Below, in pieces: positions 1-8,207 of a stretch of 64,000 nucleotides of DNA. Source of the stretch: Nitratireductor sp. ZSWI3 (GTDB taxonomy: Bacteria; Pseudomonadota; Alphaproteobacteria; Rhizobiales; Rhizobiaceae). Both the position numbers and the translations under genes were made by a program. Within the stretch, counting starts at the first letter, position 1. Every line of letters starts with the position of its first letter. The DNA is taken from NCBI RefSeq assembly GCF_024655565.1, contig NZ_JANKOF010000007.1, positions 1 to 64,000 on the forward strand, read 5' to 3'. The notes below the pieces were generated by a model. It did not search any database, was not told the DNA's origin, and worked only from the letters and a program-made list of their open reading frames with translations.

Positions 1-275
1 CCACCCCTTACCCCTCCCCTCAAGGGGGAGGGGAATGATCGAGCGCACAGCCTTTCTTCCCTCCCCCTTGAGGGGAGGGGTCCGAAGGACGGGTGGGGGT
101 CGCAGGCGGAGCCTGCAAGAAAGACCATAGGCGATTGCCCTGCCCTCAAGGGGGGAAATTGGCTGGCATCGATGACCGCTTGCAATCATCGACGCCGCAT
201 AACGGGCATTAAGATCAATGCAATACAATCTCCCCCCTTGAGGGGGAGATGCCCGGCAGGGCAGAGGGGGGTGCG
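1..275. repeat. GC-rich intergenic hairpin repeats
   Basis: The first 302 bases hold no gene. Positions 11-35 and 57-80 form a long, almost perfect inverted repeat of the type CCCCTCCCCTCAAGGGGGAG. CCACCC at 1-6 pairs with GGGTGG at 91-96, so the element probably begins left of the window. A second palindrome lies at 228-250 (ATCTCCCCC, short loop, GGGGGAGAT), and a partial copy is at about 144-160. A small stem GCAGGC-GGA-GCCTGC follows the first element at about 102-116. These look like dispersed palindromic intergenic repeats of the kind common in Hyphomicrobiales. They may also stop transcription from deoC, which ends at 303. Family assignment is inference. Confidence 0.7.
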
Positions 276-302
276 CGAAGGGGCGCCGGCGTCGAAGCAT
301 GG

Positions 303-1346
303 TCACGCCATGGCGTGGCGATGGGCGGCCGAATAGCGCCCGGTCAGGTGATGCTCGAGCTGCCGCTCGATGTCGGTCAGAAGGCTCGAGGCGCCGAAGC
401 GCAGCAGGTCCGGCTCCAGCCAGCGCCGGCCGAGCTCCTCCTTCATCAAGACCAGCCAGTCGAGCGAGGCCTTGGCCGTCGAGATGCCACCGGCCGGCTT
501 GAAGCCGATATGGATGCCCGTGCGCTCGTGATAGGCGCGGATCGCCCGCACCATGGTGAGGCCGACGGGCAGGGTGGCGTTGACGCTCTCCTTGCCGGTC
601 GATGTCTTGATGAAATCGGCGCCGGCCATCATGGCCACCATCGAGGCGAGCATGACGTTGCGCAGCGTCGCCAGATCGCCCGTGCCGAGAATGACCTTCA
701 GATGCGCCGCCCCGCAGGCTTCGCGGAACTGGGCGATCTCGTCATAGAGTTCTTCCCAGTGGCCGCCGAGCACCAGGCCGCGCGGGATCACCACGTCGAT
801 CTCGTCGGCACCGTCCTCGACGGAGGCGCGGATTTCGCCGATGCGCGTCGACAGCGGCGCCAGCCCGTGCGGGAAGGCGGTGGAGACAGCCGCCACATGG
901 ATGTCGGTGCCGGCCAGCGCCTCGACGGCGGTCGCCACGAAGGGATGGTAGACGCAGACGGCTGCCGGGCGGATGTCGGCCTCGCCGAGGCCGAGGCCGG
1001 CGGCGATGTCGGGCCGCAGCGGGTTGCGCGCCTTGGCGCAGAGCCGCAGCACCCGGTCGGGCGTATCGTCGGAGGAAAGCGTCGTCAGATCCATCACCGC
1101 GATGGCGCGCAGGAGCCAGGCGGCCTGGTGATCCTTCTTGATCGAGCGGCGCTTGCCGAGCGTGTCGACACGGCGCTCCAGCGCGCTGCGGTTGATGTGC
1201 CGCACGGCCTCCAGCCAGGCCGTGTCCAGCGGCATGCCGGGATTGCGCGGCAGGAGGCCGGCGTTCCTACCCGCATTGTCCGCCGCGCGCGGCAGGGGAT
1301 AAACACTGGCACCGCCGGTCATGGACTGTTCGGACTTTCCACTCAT
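303..1346 (-). CDS. deoC: deoxyribose-phosphate aldolase (long DeoC type)
   Basis: DeoC is a class I aldolase that cleaves 2-deoxyribose 5-phosphate to glyceraldehyde 3-phosphate and acetaldehyde in the cytosol. All hallmark motifs of the family are visible: the aspartate motif DEIDVVI, the Schiff-base lysine in GADFIKTSTGK, and the second active-site lysine in IGFKPAGG. The protein is 347 residues from the ATG at 1346, longer than the roughly 220-260 residues of classical DeoC because of an N-terminal extension; this long form is common in rhizobia. An in-frame GTG at 1364 and an ATG at 1322 are alternative starts. It lies 128 bp downstream of the PfkB kinase on the same strand, so it could be the last gene of the sugar operon. 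A kinase plus DeoC suggests that a deoxyribose-like sugar or nucleoside is degraded, but this is inference. Confidence 0.9.
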   Translation of the reverse strand: MSGKSEQSMTGGASVYPLPRAADNAGRNAGLLPRNPGMPLDTAWLEAVRHINRSALERRVDTLGKRRSIKKDHQAAWLLRAIAVMDLTTLSSDDTPDRVLRLCAKARNPLRPDIAAGLGLGEADIRPAAVCVYHPFVATAVEALAGTDIHVAAVSTAFPHGLAPLSTRIGEIRASVEDGADEIDVVIPRGLVLGGHWEELYDEIAQFREACGAAHLKVILGTGDLATLRNVMLASMVAMMAGADFIKTSTGKESVNATLPVGLTMVRAIRAYHERTGIHIGFKPAGGISTAKASLDWLVLMKEELGRRWLEPDLLRFGASSLLTDIERQLEHHLTGRYSAAHRHAMA

Positions 1347-1474
1347 GGTGAACTCACACGACACGATTTCGCCGCATCTTTCATGAGACGGGCGGTCGTG
1401 ACAAGGCTTATCACACTTGCCTGCGCCGGGGGCACCGGCACAACAGCCTTCCTGCCGCCCTCGTGGTGCGGCGC

Positions 1475-2383
1475 CTATGCGCGTTCGGCGGGCAGCCTGT
1501 CGAGATCGGGCAGGTCGGAGGCGCCGCCGATGCGGGTGACGGCTTCGGCGCCGCAGCGATTGCCGGCTTGCAGGCAGCGCTCAACCGGCAGGCCGGCGAG
1601 CCAGGCGTCGATGAAGCCGGCATTGAAGGCGTCGCCGGCGCCGGTCGAATCGACCACCTCGACCGGGCGCGCCTTGACGGAGACCGCGCCTTCGGCGGAG
1701 ATCGCGACGGATCCCTCGGCGCCGCGCTTGACCACGGTGAGCGGGGCCGGCGGCGGGGCGGAGGCGGTGATGCCGAGCCGGTCGGCCTCCGTCTCGTTGG
1801 GTAGGAAGATGTCGACCGAGGCGATCAGCCCGGCAAGGTCGTCGCGCGCCAGCACCGCCTCGTCCCAGGAGCAATCGAGCGACACCGACAGGCCGGCGGC
1901 GCGCGCCAGCCGCACCAGCGACGGCTCCTCGACCAGCGTCGCCAGCTCGCCGATGTGCAGATGCGAGAAACGGCCGGAGGCAAGGGCGGCCTCGAAGCCG
2001 GCAGGCACGGCCGGACCGGCGCGCTGCGTCAGGAAGGCGCGCTCGTTGCCCGATGCCATGGCCACGGTGATCTGCGGATCGAGCGTGTCGGGCGAGGGCG
2101 CGCAGACGGAGAGATCGACGCGGCTCGCCTCGAGATCGGGGATCAGGGCCGCCGCGAAAAGACCGGAGGGCAGGGCCGAGGCGAGCGAGGCGGGACGGCC
2201 GAGCGCCGCCACATAGGCGGCGGTGATGAAGGCGCCGCCGCCTGGTTTGACCGACAAGCCGCCGGCGAACACCTCCTCGCCCAGCGTCGGCATCTTCGGC
2301 AGGCCGGTGAAGATCAGGTCGCAATAGAGCCGGCCGACCGAGAGCACCCGGCCGGAACGCCCGGAGCGCAGAGCCTGCGTCAC
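1475..2383 (-). CDS. PfkB-family carbohydrate kinase
   Basis: This 302-residue protein is a ribokinase-like sugar or nucleoside kinase. It has the glycine-rich N-terminal substrate segment (KPGGGAFITA, near residue 48) and the C-terminal PfkB signature STGAGDAFNAGF near residue 250, whose aspartate is the catalytic base. The start is the GTG at 2383, because it overlaps the stop of the upstream ATPase gene in the tight GTGA arrangement that marks translational coupling; longer frames upstream run into that gene. Position directly after an ABC sugar-transport ATPase and before deoC implies that it phosphorylates the imported sugar or a product of it. Substrate cannot be read from the sequence; ribose, deoxyribose or a nucleoside are all possible. 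Confidence 0.85.
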   Translation of the reverse strand: MTQALRSGRSGRVLSVGRLYCDLIFTGLPKMPTLGEEVFAGGLSVKPGGGAFITAAYVAALGRPASLASALPSGLFAAALIPDLEASRVDLSVCAPSPDTLDPQITVAMASGNERAFLTQRAGPAVPAGFEAALASGRFSHLHIGELATLVEEPSLVRLARAAGLSVSLDCSWDEAVLARDDLAGLIASVDIFLPNETEADRLGITASAPPPAPLTVVKRGAEGSVAISAEGAVSVKARPVEVVDSTGAGDAFNAGFIDAWLAGLPVERCLQAGNRCGAEAVTRIGGASDLPDLDRLPAERA

Positions 2384-3438
2384 GGCAGGGCCTCCCCGCT
2401 CGCGGCGTCGAACAGGTGCATCTCGCCCGCATCGGCGGTGAGCTCGACGGTCTGCCCGGGCTGCGGCGGCTCGCGGCCGGACGCCTTGGCGATGACCTCG
2501 TGGCCGTTGACGCCGACATAGACGAGCGTATCGGCGCCGAGCGGCTCGACGATGTTGACAGTGCCGGAGAACAGGCCCTTCCTGTCCGTCACGAGCAGAT
2601 CGTCCGGGCGCAGGCCGAGCACTACTTCCGCCCCCTCGGTGGCGTTGCGTCGCGGCAGTTCGATGCCGAGACCGTCGGCCAGCCTGACGCCGCCGCCGGT
2701 CCACGTGCCGGGCAGCATGTTCATCGACGGGGCGCCGATGAACTGCGCGACGAAGGTATTCGCCGGCTTGTGGTAGACCTCGAGCGGCGTGCCGACCTGC
2801 TGGATGTAGCCGTCCTTCATGATGACGATCCGGTCGGCCATGGTCATCGCCTCCACCTGGTCGTGGGTGACGAAGATGATGGTGTTGCCGACGCGCTGGT
2901 GCAGCTTCTTGATCTCGAGCCGCATCTGCGTGCGCAACTGCGCGTCGAGGTTCGACAAGGGCTCGTCGAACAGGAAGACGGCGGGATCGCGCACCATGGC
3001 GCGGCCGATGGCGACGCGCTGGCGCTGGCCGCCGGAAAGCTGGTTGGGCCGGCGTTCCAGAAGGTCACCCATGCCGAGGATGGCGGCCACCTCCTCGATG
3101 CGCTTTTCCTTGTCGGCCTTCGGCATCTTTGCGGTCCTGAGGCCGAAGCCGATGTTCTTGCGCACCGACATGTGCGGGTAGATGGCGTAATTCTGGAACA
3201 CCATGGCGATGTCGCGGTCCTTGGGCTCCAGATCGTTGACGAGACGCTCGCCGATGCGGATCTCGCCGCCCGACACCTCCTCGAGGCCGGCGATCATGCG
3301 CAGCGTGGTGGATTTGCCGCAGCCCGACGGGCCGACGAAGACGACGAACTCGCCGTCGGCCACATCGAGGCTGATGCCGTGCAGCACCTCCACCTTGCCG
3401 TAGGTCTTGACGAGATTGCGAAGGGAGAGCGTGGCCAA
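2380..3438 (-). CDS. ABC sugar transporter ATPase (UgpC/MalK type)
   Basis: This is the cytoplasmic ATP-hydrolysing subunit of the sugar importer encoded upstream. The 352-residue product shows Walker A GPSGCGKST at 36-44, Q-loop glutamine at 82, signature LSGGQ at 134-138, Walker B FLFDEP at 155-160 and the switch histidine at 192. A C-terminal TOBE-like domain follows, typical of the MalK/UgpC subfamily. I chose the TTG at 3438, because a good ribosome site (GGAG, 7 bases upstream) precedes it and the preceding lyase gene stops at 3443; any earlier start would overlap that gene extensively. It is coupled to the kinase gene by a 4-base overlap. One such ATPase can serve several CUT1 importers. 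Confidence 0.92.
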   Translation of the reverse strand: MATLSLRNLVKTYGKVEVLHGISLDVADGEFVVFVGPSGCGKSTTLRMIAGLEEVSGGEIRIGERLVNDLEPKDRDIAMVFQNYAIYPHMSVRKNIGFGLRTAKMPKADKEKRIEEVAAILGMGDLLERRPNQLSGGQRQRVAIGRAMVRDPAVFLFDEPLSNLDAQLRTQMRLEIKKLHQRVGNTIIFVTHDQVEAMTMADRIVIMKDGYIQQVGTPLEVYHKPANTFVAQFIGAPSMNMLPGTWTGGGVRLADGLGIELPRRNATEGAEVVLGLRPDDLLVTDRKGLFSGTVNIVEPLGADTLVYVGVNGHEVIAKASGREPPQPGQTVELTADAGEMHLFDAASGEALP

Positions 3439-3442
3439 GGGT

Positions 3443-4921
3443 CTACTCCTGGAGAAGGGCGGCGAAGGCGGCGTCGAGCGTGGCTTCGGCTTTGGCGGCA
3501 CGGGCAAGCCCGGCGTCCTGTTGTTCCGAAAGGGCGGCAAGCGTTGCGCGATAGGCGGCGAGTGCCTCGTCCATGGCCTGCAGCCCGGGGCCGCCGAACC
3601 GTTCGCGCACGGCAACGAAATGGCGGGCGCTGACAGCTTCGGCAAAGGCGGGTTCGCCAAGCGTGCTGTCGCGGCCGGCAAGCGCGCGGAAGGCGGCGGT
3701 GAAGGCTGCGAAGCCGGCACCGAGCGGCTCGCCGGCGGCGATCACCGCGCGCGCCGTGGTGGCGGCGATTTCGTGCGCCTGGCGGAAGGACAGGCCCTCG
3801 CGCCGCACCAGCGTGTCGGCGAGCTCGGTGACGGTGATGCAGGCGGCGTCGATGTTCTTCGCCACCCGGCCGGCATCGATCGACACGGCGCTGACGAGGG
3901 CGGCGAGAAGGTCGAGCACGCGCCCGCCGCTCTCGAAGGTGGCATAGCCCGCCACCTGCACCTCGCCCTCGCTGTCGTTCATGTCGGTGAAGGGCGTGTT
4001 GTGCATCGTGTTGACGATGGCGTCGGCGCGGCCTGCGGTCATCGAGGCGAGATGGCGCAGATGCTCGATCGGCACCGGGTTGCGCTTTTGCGGCATGATG
4101 GACGAGATCTGCACCAGGCTGCCCGGCACGTGGAGCTGGCCGACCTCGAAGGCCGACCAGAACTGCATATCCTGGATGAGCCGGCCGAGATGCAGGAAGG
4201 CGAGCTTGATCGCCGCGTAGAAGCCGGTGACGTAGTCGACCGAGGCGATGCAGCCGTAGGAATTGCGCAACGGGCCGGCAAAGCCGAGCAGATCGGCCAT
4301 ACGCTGCCGGTCGATGGGAAAGCCGCTGGTGGTGATGGCGGCGGCGCCCATCGGGCAATGGTCGATGTTGGCGCGCGCCGCCTGCAGGCGCTCGATGTCC
4401 CGCAGAAGCACTTCCACAGCCGCCGCCAGATAATGGCCGAAGGTGGAGGGCTGGGCCGGCTGGCCGTGCGTGTAGGCGACGATCAGCGTGTCGCGCTCGG
4501 CCTCGGCCTTGTCGATCAGGGCGGCGGCCAGCGCATGGGCCTTGGCGATGAGCGTGTCGGCATGTCGCTTCAGGGTGAGCTTGAAGACCGTGTGGTCCAT
4601 GTCGTTGCGCGAGCGGGCCGTGTGCAGCATGCCGGCAAGGTCCGGCCCGAGGCGCTTCTTCAGCTCGGCCTCGACGAGGAAGAAATAATCCTCCACCTCG
4701 CCCGTGTAGGTGAGCGCGGCGACGTCGACCGTCTCGTCGATGTCGACGAGGGCGGCGGCGATCTGCCGGCTGTCTTCCTGCTTCAGGATGCCGGTTTCCG
4801 TCAGCATGACGAGGTGGGCGCGGTTGATGGCGCGGAAGGCGCCGACATAGTGCGCCTTGACACCCTCGAACAGCGGCGCCAGCACCGTGTCCTTGTAGAC
4901 GGGATGGGGGAATTTCTCCAT
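3443..4921 (-). CDS. argininosuccinate-lyase-like enzyme (fumarase/aspartase superfamily)
   Basis: The 492-residue product belongs to the fumarase/aspartase superfamily, whose members eliminate fumarate or a related acid from C-N or C-O adducts. The argininosuccinate-lyase type is indicated by TARSRNDMDHT in the N-terminal third and by the superfamily signature SSIMPQKRNP, which carries the flexible active-site loop. Housekeeping ArgH is usually about 460 residues and sits with arginine or lysine genes. This copy lies inside an ABC sugar-transport operon, between a permease and the ATPase, which argues for a catabolic lyase acting on the imported compound. Relatives with non-arginine substrates are known, for example ethylenediaminedisuccinate lyase. 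The start at 4921 is the ATG just after the permease stop. The substrate is unknown. Confidence 0.8.
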   Translation of the reverse strand: MEKFPHPVYKDTVLAPLFEGVKAHYVGAFRAINRAHLVMLTETGILKQEDSRQIAAALVDIDETVDVAALTYTGEVEDYFFLVEAELKKRLGPDLAGMLHTARSRNDMDHTVFKLTLKRHADTLIAKAHALAAALIDKAEAERDTLIVAYTHGQPAQPSTFGHYLAAAVEVLLRDIERLQAARANIDHCPMGAAAITTSGFPIDRQRMADLLGFAGPLRNSYGCIASVDYVTGFYAAIKLAFLHLGRLIQDMQFWSAFEVGQLHVPGSLVQISSIMPQKRNPVPIEHLRHLASMTAGRADAIVNTMHNTPFTDMNDSEGEVQVAGYATFESGGRVLDLLAALVSAVSIDAGRVAKNIDAACITVTELADTLVRREGLSFRQAHEIAATTARAVIAAGEPLGAGFAAFTAAFRALAGRDSTLGEPAFAEAVSARHFVAVRERFGGPGLQAMDEALAAYRATLAALSEQQDAGLARAAKAEATLDAAFAALLQE

Positions 4922-4926
4922 CGACC

Positions 4927-5808
4927 TTACCCTTTCAGCCCGGCCATGACGACGCCGCGAATGATGAAGCGCTGGAAGACCAGGAAGACGACCAGCGTTG
5001 GCAGCGTCGAGATGGCGGCGCCGGTCATGATCAGCTCCCAGGCGACGTCCACCTCGTCGCCGAAGCTCGAGAGGCCGACCGGCAGCGTGTACATGTCGGC
5101 GGAATTGGTGACGATGAGCGGCCAGATGAAGGCGGTCCAGTTGCCGAGGAAGACGAAGATGGCGAGCGCGGCGAGCGCCGGGCGCACGAGCGGCATTGCC
5201 ACCTGCCACCAGATCTGGAATTCGTTCAGCCCGTCGATGCGCGCCGCTTCCAGGAAATCGTCGGGCACCGTCTCGAAGAACTGCTTCATCAGGAAGGTGC
5301 CGAAGGCCGTCATGATGCCGGGGAACATGATGCCCCAATAGGTGTCGAGCCAGCCGAAGCTCTTGCTCATCAGGTACCACGGGATGACCAGCATCTCGGT
5401 CGGGATCATCAGCGTCGACAGGATGGCGATGAAGATCAGGTAGCGGCCCGGAAACCTGAATTTGCACAGCGCATAGCCCACCAGCGCATCGAAGAAGACG
5501 GCCGAGATGGTGGTCAGCGTGGCGACGATCAGCGAATTCCAGAACCAGTGATAGAAGCGGCCGTCCTCGAGCACATAGGTGTAGTTCTCGATGGTCGGCT
5601 CTTCGGGGATCAGGTTCAGATTGTAGACCTCGAAGGGGAATTTCAGCGACGTCGACAGCATGAAGACGATCGGCATGACCATCAGCACGCCGCCGGAAAA
5701 CAGCAGCGCCCAGCGGATGAACTGGCCCATATTGCGGCGCGAGGCGCGCGAGGAGCCGGAAAAGAGCGTGTCGCTCGAAGCCTTGATGGCGACGTCCTGG
5801 GCAGCCAT
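4927..5808 (-). CDS. ABC sugar transporter permease (MalG type)
   Basis: This inner-membrane protein of 293 residues is the second permease of a CUT1 sugar importer. About six hydrophobic segments can be seen, and the ATPase-docking EAA loop is present as LEAARIDGLNEF followed by a conserved proline-containing stretch. It starts one base after the stop of the other permease gene and ends 5 bases before the lyase gene, so all are probably on one transcript. The family works as a heterodimer with the upstream permease, fed by the binding protein encoded at 6769-8034. Confidence 0.92.
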   Translation of the reverse strand: MAAQDVAIKASSDTLFSGSSRASRRNMGQFIRWALLFSGGVLMVMPIVFMLSTSLKFPFEVYNLNLIPEEPTIENYTYVLEDGRFYHWFWNSLIVATLTTISAVFFDALVGYALCKFRFPGRYLIFIAILSTLMIPTEMLVIPWYLMSKSFGWLDTYWGIMFPGIMTAFGTFLMKQFFETVPDDFLEAARIDGLNEFQIWWQVAMPLVRPALAALAIFVFLGNWTAFIWPLIVTNSADMYTLPVGLSSFGDEVDVAWELIMTGAAISTLPTLVVFLVFQRFIIRGVVMAGLKG

Positions 5809-5809
5809 G

Positions 5810-6703
5810 TCAGCGGTCCCTCAAGATGCGGAGCTGGATCAGACTGACGATCAGAAGGATGGTGAACAGCACCACGGTCTGCGCCGCCGCATAGCCCATA
5901 TTGAAGCCGTTGAAGGCCGTGTCGTAGATCAGGAGCACCAGCGGCTTGGTGGAATTGAGCGGGCCGCCGGGGTTGTTGGTGGTCATGTTGTAGACCTGAT
6001 CGAAGATCCTGAGGAAACCGATCGAGGAGAACACCACCAGGAAGACGATGGTCGGCTTCAGGAGCGGGATGGTGATCTCCCAAAGCACGGTCCAGCTCGA
6101 CACGCCGTCGATGCGCGCGGCCTCGTAATAGCTCTGCGGGATGGCGCGCAGGCCGGCCATGAAGATGATCACCTGGAAGCCGAGGCCGGCCCAGATGGCG
6201 GGCGCCAGCACCGAGGGCAGGGCATTGGTGGTCGAGCTCAGGAACTGGATCTGACTGAAGCCGAAGCTCGCCAGGAAATTGTTGAAGACGCCGATCGGCA
6301 CCGGCTGGTAGAACCAGCGCCACACCCATGCCATGGCCACGGCGCTGGTCATGAAGGGCAGGAAATAGAGCGCCCGGATGGTGCCGTGCATGAAGCGCAC
6401 CTTGTCGAGATGGTAAGCGATGACGAAGGAGAGCACGAGGCTGATCGGCGTGCCGAGGATCAGATACATGAAGGTGTTGCGGAACACCTTCCAGAAGACC
6501 GGGTCGTTGTAGAGCCGGACATAATTGTCGAAGCCGGCGAAGGAGCGTGCGCCCAGAAGGTTCCACTCCTGGAAGGACAGGACGAAGGCGTTGGCCGTCG
6601 GGTAGAAGCGGATGACGACGTAGAACAGCACCGGCAGGGCCAGGAAGGCCCAGGCCCAGACGATCTGCTTCTGCGAAATGGTGAGATTGTGATAGAAGCG
6701 CAT
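5810..6703 (-). CDS. ABC sugar transporter permease (MalF/UgpA type)
   Basis: This is the first permease of the same importer, 297 residues from the ATG at 6703, with six or so hydrophobic segments and the EAA motif YEAARIDGVSSWTVLWEI. An in-frame ATG at 6772 overlaps the stop of the binding-protein gene and would add 23 residues rich in arginine. I prefer 6703 because the product then begins with a normal short cytoplasmic tail before the first membrane segment. It forms the membrane channel with the product of 4927-5808. Confidence 0.9.
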   Translation of the reverse strand: MRFYHNLTISQKQIVWAWAFLALPVLFYVVIRFYPTANAFVLSFQEWNLLGARSFAGFDNYVRLYNDPVFWKVFRNTFMYLILGTPISLVLSFVIAYHLDKVRFMHGTIRALYFLPFMTSAVAMAWVWRWFYQPVPIGVFNNFLASFGFSQIQFLSSTTNALPSVLAPAIWAGLGFQVIIFMAGLRAIPQSYYEAARIDGVSSWTVLWEITIPLLKPTIVFLVVFSSIGFLRIFDQVYNMTTNNPGGPLNSTKPLVLLIYDTAFNGFNMGYAAAQTVVLFTILLIVSLIQLRILRDR

Positions 6704-6768
6704 GGCCCCGTTCCGCTGCCAGACCTCGAGGTGACGGGGCGCCCGGGCGAACCCGGACGCCCGGCGCA

Positions 6769-8034
6769 TCACTTCTTGTAGTATTCGTCGAGGATCTTCT
6801 GTTCCTCAGTGGCCGCCTGGGCGACGCTCTCGGCAACCGGCTGGCCCTGCAGCTCGATGCGCTGCATCATGTCGACCATCACCTGGCGCTGCGCGCTCTC
6901 ATTGGCGAACACCGTGGTCCTGGCGTATTCGAGGCCCTTGATGAAGGGGCCGTAGACCGGATCGTTGACGTTCTTCTCGGTCATCGCCGCGGACGGCTTG
7001 GCGGGCAGCTCGCCGACCGTCTCCAGCCAGATCTGCATGGCCTCGTCCGAGGTCAGGTACTCCATGAACTTGACGGCTGCGGCGAGCTTCTCGCCCTCGG
7101 CCTTCGAGGTGATGGCGTTGACCCAATAGGAGGCGTAGTTGGACCTGGTGCCGTCCGGACCGGCCGGCAGTTCGGCGACGCCCCATTTCAGGCCGCGCAC
7201 GCCTTCCAGCGCGCCGATGCGGAAGGAGCCGTCGATGTGCATGCCGGCGCGGCCCGCCTTGAAGGCAGCCTGCGGCTCGTCCATGAAGGCGGCCTTGGTG
7301 ACGCCGTGCTTGGCCTGCAGGTCGTTGTAGAAGGTGAAGGCCTCGATGCCGGTCTCGTTGTTGTAGTTCACTGTCTTGTAGTCGTCGAGATAGGGTTCGC
7401 CGCCATATTGGCGGATCAGCACTTCGCGGATCCAGTGGTGATCCTGCGCGGTCATGCCGGTGGTGAGGCCGACCGCGGTCAGGTTCCCGGCGCCGTCCTT
7501 CTGGGTGAGCTTCTGCGCCATCTCGACCAGCTCGTCGAGATCGGTCGGCGGGTGGTCGATGCCTGCGTCGTCGAACATGCGCTGGTTGTAGAAGAGGGCG
7601 AGCGACCGCACGGCGGTCGGCAGCGCCCAGTAATTGTCGCCCATGCGCATCGCCTTGACCATGGGGAAGAACTCGGCCTCGATCTTCTCGGGCGGGAAGG
7701 CGTCGGCCGGCAGCGGCTGGATCAGCTTGGCTTCCACATAATCGTTCAGCCAGCCGTAGAAGAGCTGCACCACATCCGGACCCTGGCCGGCAGGAATGGC
7801 GGCCGCCACCTTGGTGCGATAGCTGTCATAGGGGAAATGGGTCATCTTGACCGTGACGTCGGGATTGGCCTTCTCGAAATTCTCGATCAGCTTCTCCATG
7901 GCGGTGATGCGCGCCTCGAAGAAATACTGCCAGTACTCGATCTCCACCGCGGAGGCGGCGGTGACGGAGGCGGCCGTCAGCGCCGCGGTGGCCGCGCCCA
8001 GAACGAACGTGCGAAATCTGTTCATCGACTTCAT
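6769..8034 (-). CDS. ABC sugar transporter substrate-binding protein
   Basis: The 421-residue product is an exported binding protein of the CUT1 class (MalE/UgpB fold). It has a signal peptide of about 29 residues ending near ASAVEIEYWQYF, and the mature part starts with the usual beta strand plus aromatic pattern. GGGAG lies 8 bases before the ATG at 8034. It heads a minus-strand operon with two permeases, the lyase, the ATPase and a kinase. The divergent ROK gene and the palindromes at 8173-8194 indicate ROK control. Lack of Tat or lipobox motifs suggests a free periplasmic protein. The ligand is unknown, but the kinase and deoC downstream suggest a sugar or nucleoside-like compound. Confidence 0.92.
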   Translation of the reverse strand: MKSMNRFRTFVLGAATAALTAASVTAASAVEIEYWQYFFEARITAMEKLIENFEKANPDVTVKMTHFPYDSYRTKVAAAIPAGQGPDVVQLFYGWLNDYVEAKLIQPLPADAFPPEKIEAEFFPMVKAMRMGDNYWALPTAVRSLALFYNQRMFDDAGIDHPPTDLDELVEMAQKLTQKDGAGNLTAVGLTTGMTAQDHHWIREVLIRQYGGEPYLDDYKTVNYNNETGIEAFTFYNDLQAKHGVTKAAFMDEPQAAFKAGRAGMHIDGSFRIGALEGVRGLKWGVAELPAGPDGTRSNYASYWVNAITSKAEGEKLAAAVKFMEYLTSDEAMQIWLETVGELPAKPSAAMTEKNVNDPVYGPFIKGLEYARTTVFANESAQRQVMVDMMQRIELQGQPVAESVAQAATEEQKILDEYYKK

Positions 8035-8172
8035 TGCTCTTGCTCCCTGTAAAACCCTCGCGGCGGGCGCGCATCGGCGCACCCCGTGTCTTTCCGCTCG
8101 CGGCACCATTCACCCTCTGTCCGGCCGGATCCTTGATGTCCGGTGGAATTTTCCGGGTTTAACTCAATCAAG

Positions 8173-8194
8173 TTGAATATTCAAGTTACTTGAA
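8173..8194. promoter_or_regulatory. Probable ROK-regulator operator (overlapping palindromes)
   Basis: The region between the divergent binding-protein and ROK genes is AT-rich compared with its surroundings. It contains TTGAATATTCAA (8173-8184), a perfect 12-base palindrome, and TTCAAGTTACTTGAA (8180-8194), a perfect 15-base palindrome, which overlap by 5 bases. A further half-site TCAAGTT lies at 8168-8174. The sites end 13 bases before the ROK start and lie about 140 bases upstream of the transport operon. ROK repressors commonly bind AT-rich inverted repeats in such positions; binding here is inference. Confidence 0.65.
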
Positions 8195-8207
8195 TTAATA
8201 GGCGTGT

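Noticed and set aside
249-2216. Open frame of 655 codons on the plus strand
   Set aside because: It lies opposite deoC and the PfkB kinase, has low-complexity arginine- and alanine-rich translation, and shows no family motif; it is a GC-rich antisense shadow.
3443-4921. Housekeeping argH for arginine synthesis
   Set aside because: No arginine genes are near and it is inside a sugar transport operon; a catabolic role fits better, although a housekeeping role is not strictly excluded.
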